Program-made: the position numbers and the translations under genes
The notes under the pieces: model-generated
Databases searched by the model: none
What the model saw: the letters and a program-made list of their open reading frames with translations, nothing else
Told to the model about the DNA's origin: nothing
Source: NCEH01 sp043195125
GTDB taxonomy: Bacteria; Pseudomonadota; Alphaproteobacteria; Rhizobiales; Xanthobacteraceae
DNA length: 64,000 bases
NCBI RefSeq assembly: GCF_043195125.1
Contig: NZ_JBAFWR010000009.1
Direction: 5' to 3' (one strand)
In this document: in pieces, positions 41,948-49,664 of the stretch
Layout of the letters: every line of letters starts with the position of its first letter
Numbering within the stretch: position 1 is the stretch's first letter

Positions 41948-43906
41948 ATGGCAGACGGCACCACCGACAGCTGGCTCGGCAAGAGCACGGCGTTCTCCTT
42001 GCGGATCATCCTCATCGGATTCGCGCTGTTCCAGCTCTACACCTCGTTCGCGGGGATGATGGAGCCGCTGGTCCAGCGGGGCCTGTTCCTCGGGCTCGGG
42101 CTCGGGTCGGTGTTCCTGCTCTCGGCCGTCGAGGGCGGGAGCAAGGGCGCGCGCCGCATCCTCGACATCGTGCTGGCGCTCGCGGGCTACTACGTCTGCT
42201 TCCACGTGGCGCTCAACAACCAGCGCCTGTCCGACTTCATGGGCGAGTTGAGCACGCTCGACCTCGCGCTCGGCTTCATCGCGCTGGCCCTGGTGCTGGA
42301 GGCGGCGCGCAGGACCATCGGCTGGTTCCTGCCGCTGCTCGCGCTCACCGGGCTACTCTATTTCTATCTGGGCAGCGCCTATGTGAGCGGGCCGTGGCAG
42401 CCGCCGCGCGTCTCCACCCTGACGCTGATCGAGACCACCTACGCCTCCACCGAGACCATCTTCGGCTACATGGTCGACATGGGCACCCGGGTGATCGCGG
42501 TGTTCATCATCTTCGGCGCGCTGCTGCTCAGCACTGGGGCGACGGAGATCTTCATCAAGCTCGCCACCCTGATCGCCGGCCGCAGCTGGGGCGGCCAGGC
42601 GAAGGTGTGCACCGCCTCCTCCGCCCTGTTCGGGACGGTGACCGGATCGGCGGTGGCGAACGTGATGGCGCTCGGCCCCATCACCATCCCCACCATGCAC
42701 CGGGCGGGCTACACCAAGAGCTACGCCGCCGCCATCGAGGCGGTGGCGTCGGCGGGCGGGCAGATCATGCCGCCGGTGATGGGGGCGGGCGCCTTCATCA
42801 TGGCGGAGATGCTGGACATTCCCTATTCCAGCGTGGTCGGCGCCGCCCTCATCCCGGCCATCCTCTACTTCCTCACCATCTGGTTCAGCGTCGGATTCCG
42901 CGCGCGCAAGATGAACATCCGCCCGCTCGACCGCTCGGAGATGCCGTCGGCGCGCGAGCTGCTCGACCCCTACACCGCCTTGCCCATGTATCTGCCGGTT
43001 GGCGTCCTCATCGGCATGCTCGCCATGGACCTCACCCCCACCCTCGCGGGCGCGACGGCGGTGGCGATGCTGGTCGTCACCCAAGTGATCCTGCGCGGCG
43101 CGAAATGCTTGGCCGAGGGCCGCGCTCATGAGCTCGGCGCCACCTACAGCGAGTATCTGGGCCAGGTGCTGGAAGGCCTCTACGACGCCGGCCGGGCCAT
43201 CGCTATGATCGCGGTGCTGCTCGCCTGCGCGGCGATTGTGGTGAAGGTGCTCACCGCCACCGGGGTGGGTGTGAAGGTGTCGAGCCTCATCCTGTCGCTG
43301 TCGGGCGAGAACCTCGTCTTCGTGCTGATCCTCACCGCGGTGCTCGCCATCCTTCTCGGCATGGACGTGCCCACCACCGCCTCCTACATCCTGGCGGCGG
43401 CGGTGGCGGCGCCCATCGTCATCAAGCTCGGCGTCGCCCCGCTCAACGCCCACCTGTTCATCTTCTATTTCGCGATCCTGTCCGCCATCACGCCGCCGGT
43501 CTGCGCGAGCGTGTTCGCGGCTGCTTCGATAGCGAAAGTGAACTTCTGGAAGGTGGGCGGGCATGCGGTGGTGCTGGCCATCGGGCTCTACCTGATCCCG
43601 TTCCTCTTCATCTTCCGCACCGGGGTGCTGATGGAGGGCTCGTGGCTGCAGATCGCCTATGACACGGGCATCACCTCCATCGCGATCATCGCCATCACGG
43701 CGGCCTCCACGGGCTACTTCTTCGGCCCGCTCAACTGGCCGCTGCGGATCTTCGTCTATGGCGCGGCGGCGCTGCTGTTCTATCCGGCGGCCTGGAGCGA
43801 CATCGTCGGCCTGATCATGATCGCGGCGCTGGCAGGGGTGAGCCACTTTCGCGAGCCGCGATCGGCCGGCGCCGCACAGCGGCAGCCCGCGGATCTGAAG
43901 CTTTAG
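41948..43906 (+). CDS. TRAP transporter fused permease (4TM/12TM)
   Basis: 652 residues from the ATG at 41948; the open frame reaches 41807 inside the previous gene and is not used. The N-terminal four segments correspond to the small permease and the rest to the DctM-like large permease, with SSALFGTVTGSAVANVMALG and GMDVPTTASYILAA as recognisable core blocks. Fused permeases are the normal partner of TAXI binding proteins. Substrate uptake is driven by an ion gradient. Confidence 0.92.
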   Translation: MADGTTDSWLGKSTAFSLRIILIGFALFQLYTSFAGMMEPLVQRGLFLGLGLGSVFLLSAVEGGSKGARRILDIVLALAGYYVCFHVALNNQRLSDFMGELSTLDLALGFIALALVLEAARRTIGWFLPLLALTGLLYFYLGSAYVSGPWQPPRVSTLTLIETTYASTETIFGYMVDMGTRVIAVFIIFGALLLSTGATEIFIKLATLIAGRSWGGQAKVCTASSALFGTVTGSAVANVMALGPITIPTMHRAGYTKSYAAAIEAVASAGGQIMPPVMGAGAFIMAEMLDIPYSSVVGAALIPAILYFLTIWFSVGFRARKMNIRPLDRSEMPSARELLDPYTALPMYLPVGVLIGMLAMDLTPTLAGATAVAMLVVTQVILRGAKCLAEGRAHELGATYSEYLGQVLEGLYDAGRAIAMIAVLLACAAIVVKVLTATGVGVKVSSLILSLSGENLVFVLILTAVLAILLGMDVPTTASYILAAAVAAPIVIKLGVAPLNAHLFIFYFAILSAITPPVCASVFAAASIAKVNFWKVGGHAVVLAIGLYLIPFLFIFRTGVLMEGSWLQIAYDTGITSIAIIAITAASTGYFFGPLNWPLRIFVYGAAALLFYPAAWSDIVGLIMIAALAGVSHFREPRSAGAAQRQPADLKL

Positions 43907-43959
43907 CTTCGGCCGCGCCTGCGCCGCGGCCCTGGCCCCCCGCACCGTCGATCGAAATC

Positions 43960-43994
43960 CTTGCGCCCGGATCGTCCCGCGATCCGGGCGCAAG
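43960..43994. terminator. strong hairpin between convergent operons
   Basis: A perfect 15-bp stem (43960-43974 with 43980-43994, CTTGCGCCCGGATCG and its complement) and a five-base loop. The T run is short (CTGTTTC), so termination efficiency is uncertain. It lies between the TRAP permease and the convergent reductase gene and could serve both strands. Confidence 0.65.
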
Positions 43995-44153
43995 CTGTTT
44001 CGGGCCACAAAAGACGCGCCGCCGCGCGCGGGCGCCCGGCGAGGCGTCCGGCGCTTCGCGATGGCCGTCGTGGTTTTCAGGAAGATCAGCACGCCGCCGC
44101 ACCGGAACATATCCCGGTCGACAAGGCGGCAATGGCGCGAGCGCCGGCGGGAC

Positions 44154-45266
44154 CTAAGCCTTGTACCGGCCCGCGGCGCGGGCGCGGCGCTCCAGCCACC
44201 AGCCGAACGGCTTCGGCCAGTGCGCCCAGCCGCCGTCCTCAACAAGCGTGGCGGCGGCGTGGAGCGCCCAGTTCGGATCGGCGAGCATCGCGCGGCCGAT
44301 GGCGACGAGGTCCGCATCCTCGCGCGTCAGAACCGCCTCGGCCTCGGCCGCATCGGCGATGCCGCCGACCGCGATCACGCAGGCGCCGGTCGCCCGCCTG
44401 AGCTGGCTCGCGAACGGCACCTGGAAGCCTGGGCCGCGGGGCACCATCATCTGGCCGCTCGGCAGGATCATGCCGCCCGAGGAGCAGTCCACCAGGTCGA
44501 CGCCGGCGGCGATCAACGCCTTCACCAGCACCTGGGAATCCTCCAGCGACCAGCCGATGCCGATCCCGTCCACCGACGAGATTCGGCAGGCGAGCGGCTT
44601 GTGCGCCGGCCAGGCCGCCCGCACGCCCTCCACCACTTCGAGAGGAAATCGCATGCGCCCCTCGATCGCCCCGCCGTACGCGTCGGCGCGGGTGTTGGAG
44701 AGGGGCGACAGGAAGCTGTGGAGGAGATAGCCGTGGGCCATGTGGATCTCGATGAGGTCCACGCCCGCCGTATCGGCGCGCCGGGCCGCAGCCGCGTAGG
44801 CGGCCACGAGCGGGGCCATGTCGGATGGCGCCATCGCGCGCGGAACATGGCCGCCGGGAGCCGCGGGCGCATCGGTCGGCCCGAGCACCGCCCCGCCGGC
44901 CTCCGGCGCGAGCGGCCGGAACCCCTCCCACGGCGCGGACGTCGCCGCCTTGCGGCCTGCATGCTGGAGCTGCACGCCGAGCGCCGCGCCGCAGGCGTGG
45001 ACCGCTTCCGCGAGGCCGCGCAGGGCGTGTTCCTGCGCACCGTCCCAGAGCCCGAGATCGAGGTCGGTCGAGCGCCCCTCCGGGGTCACGGCGGTGGCCT
45101 CCGCCACCACCAGCCCGGCGCCGCCGAGGGCGAAGCGCGCGAGATGCGCCTGGTGCCAGGCCGTCGCGCGCGCCTCGGGCGCGCTGTAGGTCTGCATGGG
45201 CGAGACCACCACGCGGTTCTTCAGCGTGAGGCCGCGCAGGCCGAGGGGCTGGAACAGACGCGCCAT
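44154..45266 (-). CDS. NADH:flavin oxidoreductase (Old Yellow Enzyme family)
   Basis: 370 residues from the ATG at 45266. A TIM barrel with LFQPLGLRGLTLKNRVVVSP, the paired active-site His in IEIHMAHGYLLHSFLSPLSN, and ALGVQLQHAGRKA. In YqjM-type enzymes the N-terminal block reads PMCQYSA; here it is PMQTYSA, so the redox-modulating Cys is absent. It probably reduces an activated C=C bond, such as a 2,4-dienoyl-CoA or enone. Last gene of the operon crotonase-MaoC-ACAD-OYE, one base after the ACAD stop. Confidence 0.87.
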   Translation of the reverse strand: MARLFQPLGLRGLTLKNRVVVSPMQTYSAPEARATAWHQAHLARFALGGAGLVVAEATAVTPEGRSTDLDLGLWDGAQEHALRGLAEAVHACGAALGVQLQHAGRKAATSAPWEGFRPLAPEAGGAVLGPTDAPAAPGGHVPRAMAPSDMAPLVAAYAAAARRADTAGVDLIEIHMAHGYLLHSFLSPLSNTRADAYGGAIEGRMRFPLEVVEGVRAAWPAHKPLACRISSVDGIGIGWSLEDSQVLVKALIAAGVDLVDCSSGGMILPSGQMMVPRGPGFQVPFASQLRRATGACVIAVGGIADAAEAEAVLTREDADLVAIGRAMLADPNWALHAAATLVEDGGWAHWPKPFGWWLERRARAAGRYKA

Positions 45267-45267
45267 C

Positions 45268-46416
45268 TCAGCCCGGGTTCTGGTGCATGGCCTTGGCGAT
45301 GATGGTGCGCTGGATCTGCGAGGTGCCGCCGCCGATGGTGCTCTGCATGCCTTCGCGGAAATAGCGCTCCATGTCCGAGTCCGGCAGCATGGAGTGCCCG
45401 CCGAGGATCTGCATGCCCATGCGCGAGACATTCTGCAGCGTCTCGGATGCGAACAGCTTGCCCATGGCCACCTCCTTGGCGCACGGCTCGTGCCGTGAGG
45501 CGAGCTCGGCGCCGCGGTAGACCAGGAGCCGGGCGGCATCCACCTGGGTCTGCATGTCGGCGAGCATGTGGCGGATCACCTGGAAATCGAAGATCGGCCG
45601 GTCGAACTGCTCGCGCTCGTGGGCATAGGCGAGCGCGTCGCTCACCGCGGTCTGGGCATTGCCCACATAGGCGGCGGACACCGCGATGCGCTCCAACTCC
45701 AGATGATCGGTGATGATCTCCCATCCCTGCCCCTCGTGACCGAGCAGGTTGGCGGCGGGCACCCGCGCGTCGTCGAGGAAGATCTCCGTGGTGCCGGTGG
45801 CGCGGCGCGCCAGAGTCGGCAGCCGGCGGATGTCGACGCCCGCCGTGTCGTTGGGCACCAGCAGCACCGAGAGCCCGCGGTGCTTGGCGGTCTCCGGGTC
45901 GGTGCGCACCAGCATCTGGATGGTCACGTTCTGCGCCGCCGCGCCGCTGCACCAGAGCTTCTGGCCCTTGATGACGTAGCTCTCGCCGTCGCGTCGGGCG
46001 CGGGTGCGAGTGCTGGCAGCGTCCGAGCCGGCCGAGGGCTCGGAGATGGAGATGGAGAAGCGCCGCGCGCCGGACATGAAGGGTTCGAGATAGTCCGCCT
46101 TCTGGGCGTCGTTGCCGAACTTCACGATGTTCATGGCGGTGAAGGTGGGCACCAGCACCGCAGTCGCGAAGTCGAAGCCGAACTTGCCGAGCCCCTCGCA
46201 CATGAGCGCGTAGTCGAAGATGTCGCCGCCGTAGCCGCCGTGATCCTCCGGGATCAGCAGGCGCAGCCAGCCTTCCTTGGCGATCTTCTCATAGCCTTCG
46301 TAAGGGTAGGCGCGCGCCTCGTCCTGGGTGCGGATGTATTCGCGCGTGATCTCCTTCTCCATGAAGCGGTCGACGGTGTCGTGCCAGGCGCTCTGTTCGC
46401 TGTTGAGGAAGTTCAT
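45268..46416 (-). CDS. acyl-CoA dehydrogenase
   Basis: 382 residues from the ATG at 46416, which overlaps the MaoC stop (ATGA). Contains ISEPSAGSDAASTRTRARR and the C-terminal GGGTSQIQRTIIAK. Where many family members have the catalytic Glu (YEGT or IGEGTSEIQ) this one has IGGGTSQIQ, so the base must come from another helix, as in isovaleryl-CoA dehydrogenase-like enzymes, or specificity has changed. It is not close to the dehydrogenase at 32016. Confidence 0.9.
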   Translation of the reverse strand: MNFLNSEQSAWHDTVDRFMEKEITREYIRTQDEARAYPYEGYEKIAKEGWLRLLIPEDHGGYGGDIFDYALMCEGLGKFGFDFATAVLVPTFTAMNIVKFGNDAQKADYLEPFMSGARRFSISISEPSAGSDAASTRTRARRDGESYVIKGQKLWCSGAAAQNVTIQMLVRTDPETAKHRGLSVLLVPNDTAGVDIRRLPTLARRATGTTEIFLDDARVPAANLLGHEGQGWEIITDHLELERIAVSAAYVGNAQTAVSDALAYAHEREQFDRPIFDFQVIRHMLADMQTQVDAARLLVYRGAELASRHEPCAKEVAMGKLFASETLQNVSRMGMQILGGHSMLPDSDMERYFREGMQSTIGGGTSQIQRTIIAKAMHQNPG

Positions 46417-46898
46417 TGGGCCGCAGGCTCCGCAAGGGTGAAGGGGTCGTTCGAGGGCGGCAGCAGGCGCGCGCCCAAGATGAGCAGGCTGAACTCGCAG
46501 CGCATGACTTTTTCCCGGCGCTGGTTCGCGCCGACGAGCTCGAGCGTGGCGACGCCGGCGCCTCCGTCCTTCTCGCGCAGGTCGATGATCTCGGAGCGCG
46601 CCCACAGGGTGTCGCCGATGAAGGTGGGCTTGAGGAATCGCAGCCGGTCCACGCCGTAGAACGCGTCCACCACGCTCGAATCGAAGGGCAGGAGCGCGTT
46701 GACGATGGAGAAGACGAGCGAGCCCTGAACCACCCGCCGGCCGAAGCGCGCGGTCTTGGCGAACTCCTCGTTGGCGTGGATCTCCAGCCAGTTGCCGGTG
46801 AGCATGCAGAAGTTGACCACGTCGGTCTCGGTCAGCGTGCGCCCGCGCGAGACCTTGGACTGGCCGACCTTCAATTCGGGAAACGGCTGATCGATCAT
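46413..46898 (-). CDS. MaoC family (R)-hydratase-like protein
   Basis: 161 residues from the ATG at 46898. Single hotdog domain with the hydratase motif region LTETDVVNFCMLTGNWLEIH, followed by RVVQGSLVFSIVNALLP. Such proteins hydrate enoyl-CoAs, often with R stereochemistry or of branched chains such as mesaconyl-CoA. It overlaps the ACAD gene by four bases and follows crotonase paralogue 2 after 22 bases. Confidence 0.87.
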   Translation of the reverse strand: MIDQPFPELKVGQSKVSRGRTLTETDVVNFCMLTGNWLEIHANEEFAKTARFGRRVVQGSLVFSIVNALLPFDSSVVDAFYGVDRLRFLKPTFIGDTLWARSEIIDLREKDGGAGVATLELVGANQRREKVMRCEFSLLILGARLLPPSNDPFTLAEPAAQ

Positions 46899-46920
46899 CG
46901 CTCCTGCTCTTCCTTCCTGG

Positions 46921-47700
46921 TCACCGGCCCTGCCAGACGGGCACGCGCCCCTCGGCGAAGGCGCTCGGCCCTTCCTGTGCATCGGCGCTGGCATAGACCG
47001 CGCGGTGAAGCTCGGCGCCGCGCGCGAGCCCGCCCGCGCAGCCGAGGTCCATGCCGGCGGCGAGCGTTGCCTTGGCGGCGCGCACGGAGAGCGGCGCGTT
47101 CCGGGCGATCTGGCCGGCGAGGGCGAGGGCGCGCGCCAGCACCACCTCCGGCGTCGCCTCGAGATGGTTGACGAAGCCGTGGCGCCACAGCTCCTCCACG
47201 GGCAAAGGCGCGCCGGTGAGCATCATCTCGCTCAGCACCGGCTGCGGCAGCATCCACAGCAGCGGCACGGCCCAGGAGGTGCCCCGGCCGAACCGCACCT
47301 CGGAGATGGCGGCGCGCGATCCGGCGAGGCCAACGCGGATGTCGGCGCCCATGGCGAGCAGCATGCCGGCGCCGCTGAAATGGCCGTTGAGCGCCGCCAC
47401 CACCGGCTGGCGGACTGCGCGCAGGCGCTCCTGGAACGGATCGGCGATGCGTGCGAGGAGGTCCGCGCCCTCGGCCCGCGCCGCGGCCATCTCCTTGAGA
47501 TCCATGCCGGCGCAGAAGGTGCCGCACGGGGCGGCGGCGAGCACGACGGCGCGGATCGCCTGGTCCGCGTCGATGCGGGCCCACGCGGCGGTGAGCGCGT
47601 TCGCCATGGACGCGGTGAGGGCGTTGCGCCGCGCCGGCCGGTTCAGGGTGACACGCGCGATGCCGTCGGCGACGGCCAGTTCCACCTCATCCGCCTGCAT
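46921..47700 (-). CDS. enoyl-CoA hydratase family protein, paralogue 2
   Basis: 259 residues from the ATG at 47700 (MQADEVELAVADG). Same unusual PCGTFCAGMDLKE block as the protein at 39903 and high similarity along the whole chain, so the two are duplicates that have diverged. The second oxyanion block is FSGAGMLLAMGADIRVG. It heads the minus-strand operon with MaoC, ACAD and the reductase, and is divergent from the AtuA-carboxylase operon with motif copy C between. Confidence 0.87.
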   Translation of the reverse strand: MQADEVELAVADGIARVTLNRPARRNALTASMANALTAAWARIDADQAIRAVVLAAAPCGTFCAGMDLKEMAAARAEGADLLARIADPFQERLRAVRQPVVAALNGHFSGAGMLLAMGADIRVGLAGSRAAISEVRFGRGTSWAVPLLWMLPQPVLSEMMLTGAPLPVEELWRHGFVNHLEATPEVVLARALALAGQIARNAPLSVRAAKATLAAGMDLGCAGGLARGAELHRAVYASADAQEGPSAFAEGRVPVWQGR

Positions 47701-47815
47701 GGCGCGGCGCCTTCCTCCAGGGCGGGCCCGATGGCGGGCCGGAGCGCTCGGGGCGCCCTTCTCTGGCGACGACCTTAGTGCCTGCCCGGCGGGCGGGTCA
47801 AACAAAAATCCATCT

Positions 47816-47830
47816 TGCGGAACTGATTTT
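47816..47830 (+). promoter_or_regulatory. shared operator-like motif, copy C
   Basis: TGCGGAAC-N2-ATTTT, preceded by AATCCAT as in copy A. It lies between crotonase paralogue 2 (start 47700, minus) and the AtuA gene (start 47964, plus). A TTGACT at 47841-47846 just downstream may be a -35 for the AtuA operon. Confidence 0.65.
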
Positions 47831-47963
47831 CGAAATACACTTGACTTTACGCCCCGCAGCGACGCACCCTCTGCATCGATCCGGACCCTGCGGGACCCGG
47901 CGCGCCTCGGCGCGCCCCGGCCTATGGCGTTGCGGAAGAATGATTTCTTTGGGAGAGGCGCGC

Positions 47964-49328
47964 ATGAGGCGTTCGCTGAGGCTCGGGGCCGGTTCCGGCT
48001 TCTGGGGAGATGCCTTCGACCCTGCGGTCGAGCTGCTGGAGCGGGGGACGCTCGACTATCTCTCCATGGACTATCTCGCCGAGCTGACCATGGCGCTGCT
48101 CCAGCGCCAGCGCCTGAAGGACCCGGAGACGGGGTACATTCCCGATCTTCCCGCGCACCTTTCCGTTCTTCTTCCTCTCGCCCGCAAGAGCGGCACCCGC
48201 ATCGTCTGCAACGGCGGCGGCGCCAACCCGCGCGCGGCCGGCGAGCGCATCCGCTCGCTCGCCCGCGAGCTCGGGCTGAACGGCCTGCGCATCGGCGTGA
48301 TCGAAGGCGACGACGTGCTCGACCGGCTGGACGAGCTGATCGAGAGCGGCACCGACCTCACCAACATCGACACCGGCGAGACCAACTTCGCCGCCATCCG
48401 CAACCGCGTGGTGGCCGCCAACGTCTATACCGACAGCTCCGGCATCGTGGAGGCGCTCGCCCAGGGGGCGGACGTGGTGATCGCCGGCCGGGTCTCCGAC
48501 AACGCGCTCTATGTGGGCCCGCTGATGCACGAGTTCGGCTGGAGCTACGGCGCGGCCGACACCGACCGCATCGCCGCCGCCATCACCATCGGCCACGTGG
48601 TGGAGTGCGCCGCCGCCGCCACCGGCGGCATGTCCTCCCGCTTCGACGAGATGCCCAACATGGGCAGGGTCGGCTTTCCCATCGTCGAGTTCGACGGCGA
48701 CGGCACCGCGGTCATCACCAAGCTCGACCAGACCGGCGGACGCGTGGACCCGTTCACCGTCAAGGAGCACCTCGTCTACGAGATCGGCGATCCGCGCCGC
48801 TACCTCATGCCGGACGGCGTCGCCGACTTCACTCGCGTGCGGCTGGAGGAGATCGGGCCGGACCGCGTCCGGCTCTCCCACATGGGCGGCGGCCCGCGCC
48901 CGGAAACCCTCAAGCTGGTGGTGGGCTACGAGGACGGCTGGATCGGCGAGGGCATGATGTTCTTCCCCTGGCCCGACGCGCTGGGGCGCGCCGAGAAGGC
49001 GAAGCAGACCCTCGGCGAGCGCTTCGAGCGCCTGAAGCTGAAGGCCGACGCGGTGCAGTTCGACCTCGTGGGCGTCAACATGCTGCACGGGCCGGCCTCC
49101 CCCATGCCGGATTACGAGCCGGCGGAGATCGGCCTGCGCGTCGCGGTCCACACCGCCACCCGCCAGGAGGCGGAGAAGGTGCGCCGGGCCTGCGCGCAGC
49201 TCTGGATCATGGGGCCGGGCGGCACCTCCTTCGGCACGCCCATGAAGCCGCGCCCGGTCTACGGCGTGTGGCCCACCCTCGTGCCGCAGTCCGTGGTGAC
49301 GCAGCGCGTCTCGCTCCTGGAGGCCTGA
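47964..49328 (+). CDS. AtuA family acyclic terpene utilisation-like protein (DUF1446)
   Basis: 454 residues from the ATG at 47964 (MRRSLRLGAGSGFWGD), preceded by GGGAGAGG. Contains DYLSMDYLAELTMALL, CNGGGANPRAAG and DVVIAGRVSDNALYVGPL, which are characteristic of AtuA/DUF1446 proteins. AtuA is needed for citronellol/geraniol growth in Pseudomonas but its reaction is not settled as far as I know. Here the C-terminal domain that is fused in some homologues is a separate gene just downstream. Confidence 0.87.
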   Translation: MRRSLRLGAGSGFWGDAFDPAVELLERGTLDYLSMDYLAELTMALLQRQRLKDPETGYIPDLPAHLSVLLPLARKSGTRIVCNGGGANPRAAGERIRSLARELGLNGLRIGVIEGDDVLDRLDELIESGTDLTNIDTGETNFAAIRNRVVAANVYTDSSGIVEALAQGADVVIAGRVSDNALYVGPLMHEFGWSYGAADTDRIAAAITIGHVVECAAAATGGMSSRFDEMPNMGRVGFPIVEFDGDGTAVITKLDQTGGRVDPFTVKEHLVYEIGDPRRYLMPDGVADFTRVRLEEIGPDRVRLSHMGGGPRPETLKLVVGYEDGWIGEGMMFFPWPDALGRAEKAKQTLGERFERLKLKADAVQFDLVGVNMLHGPASPMPDYEPAEIGLRVAVHTATRQEAEKVRRACAQLWIMGPGGTSFGTPMKPRPVYGVWPTLVPQSVVTQRVSLLEA

Positions 49329-49331
49329 GCC

Positions 49332-49664
49332 ATGCAGCTTCTTCGCGACTTCGCCTATGTGCGCTCCGGCGACAAGGGCGACGTGGTCTCGGTGGGGGTC
49401 ATCGCCCGCACGCCGCAGGATTATCCCGTGCTCCTGGCGAGCCTCACGCCCGAGCGGGTCAAGGCGCTGTTCGGCGACTGGGTCCAGGGCGACGTGGAGA
49501 CCTATCCCATGGACAATATCGAGGCCGTGGTCGTGATCATGCGCCGGGCGCTCGGCGGCGGGGCGACGCGCACACTGCGCCTCGACCAGACCGGCAAGGC
49601 CATGGGCAACGGCCTGCTGCGCCTTCCGGCCGTGCTGCCGCCCGCCGGATCGGAGGCCGCCTGA
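49332..49664 (+). CDS. small AtuA C-terminal-domain-like protein
   Basis: 110 residues. It begins LLRDFAYVRSGDKGDVVSVG; the RSGDKGD motif marks the domain found at the C-terminus of long AtuA proteins. Three bases separate it from AtuA, and its stop is directly followed by the ATG of the carboxylase gene (TGAATG). It probably forms a complex with AtuA. Confidence 0.85.
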   Translation: MQLLRDFAYVRSGDKGDVVSVGVIARTPQDYPVLLASLTPERVKALFGDWVQGDVETYPMDNIEAVVVIMRRALGGGATRTLRLDQTGKAMGNGLLRLPAVLPPAGSEAA

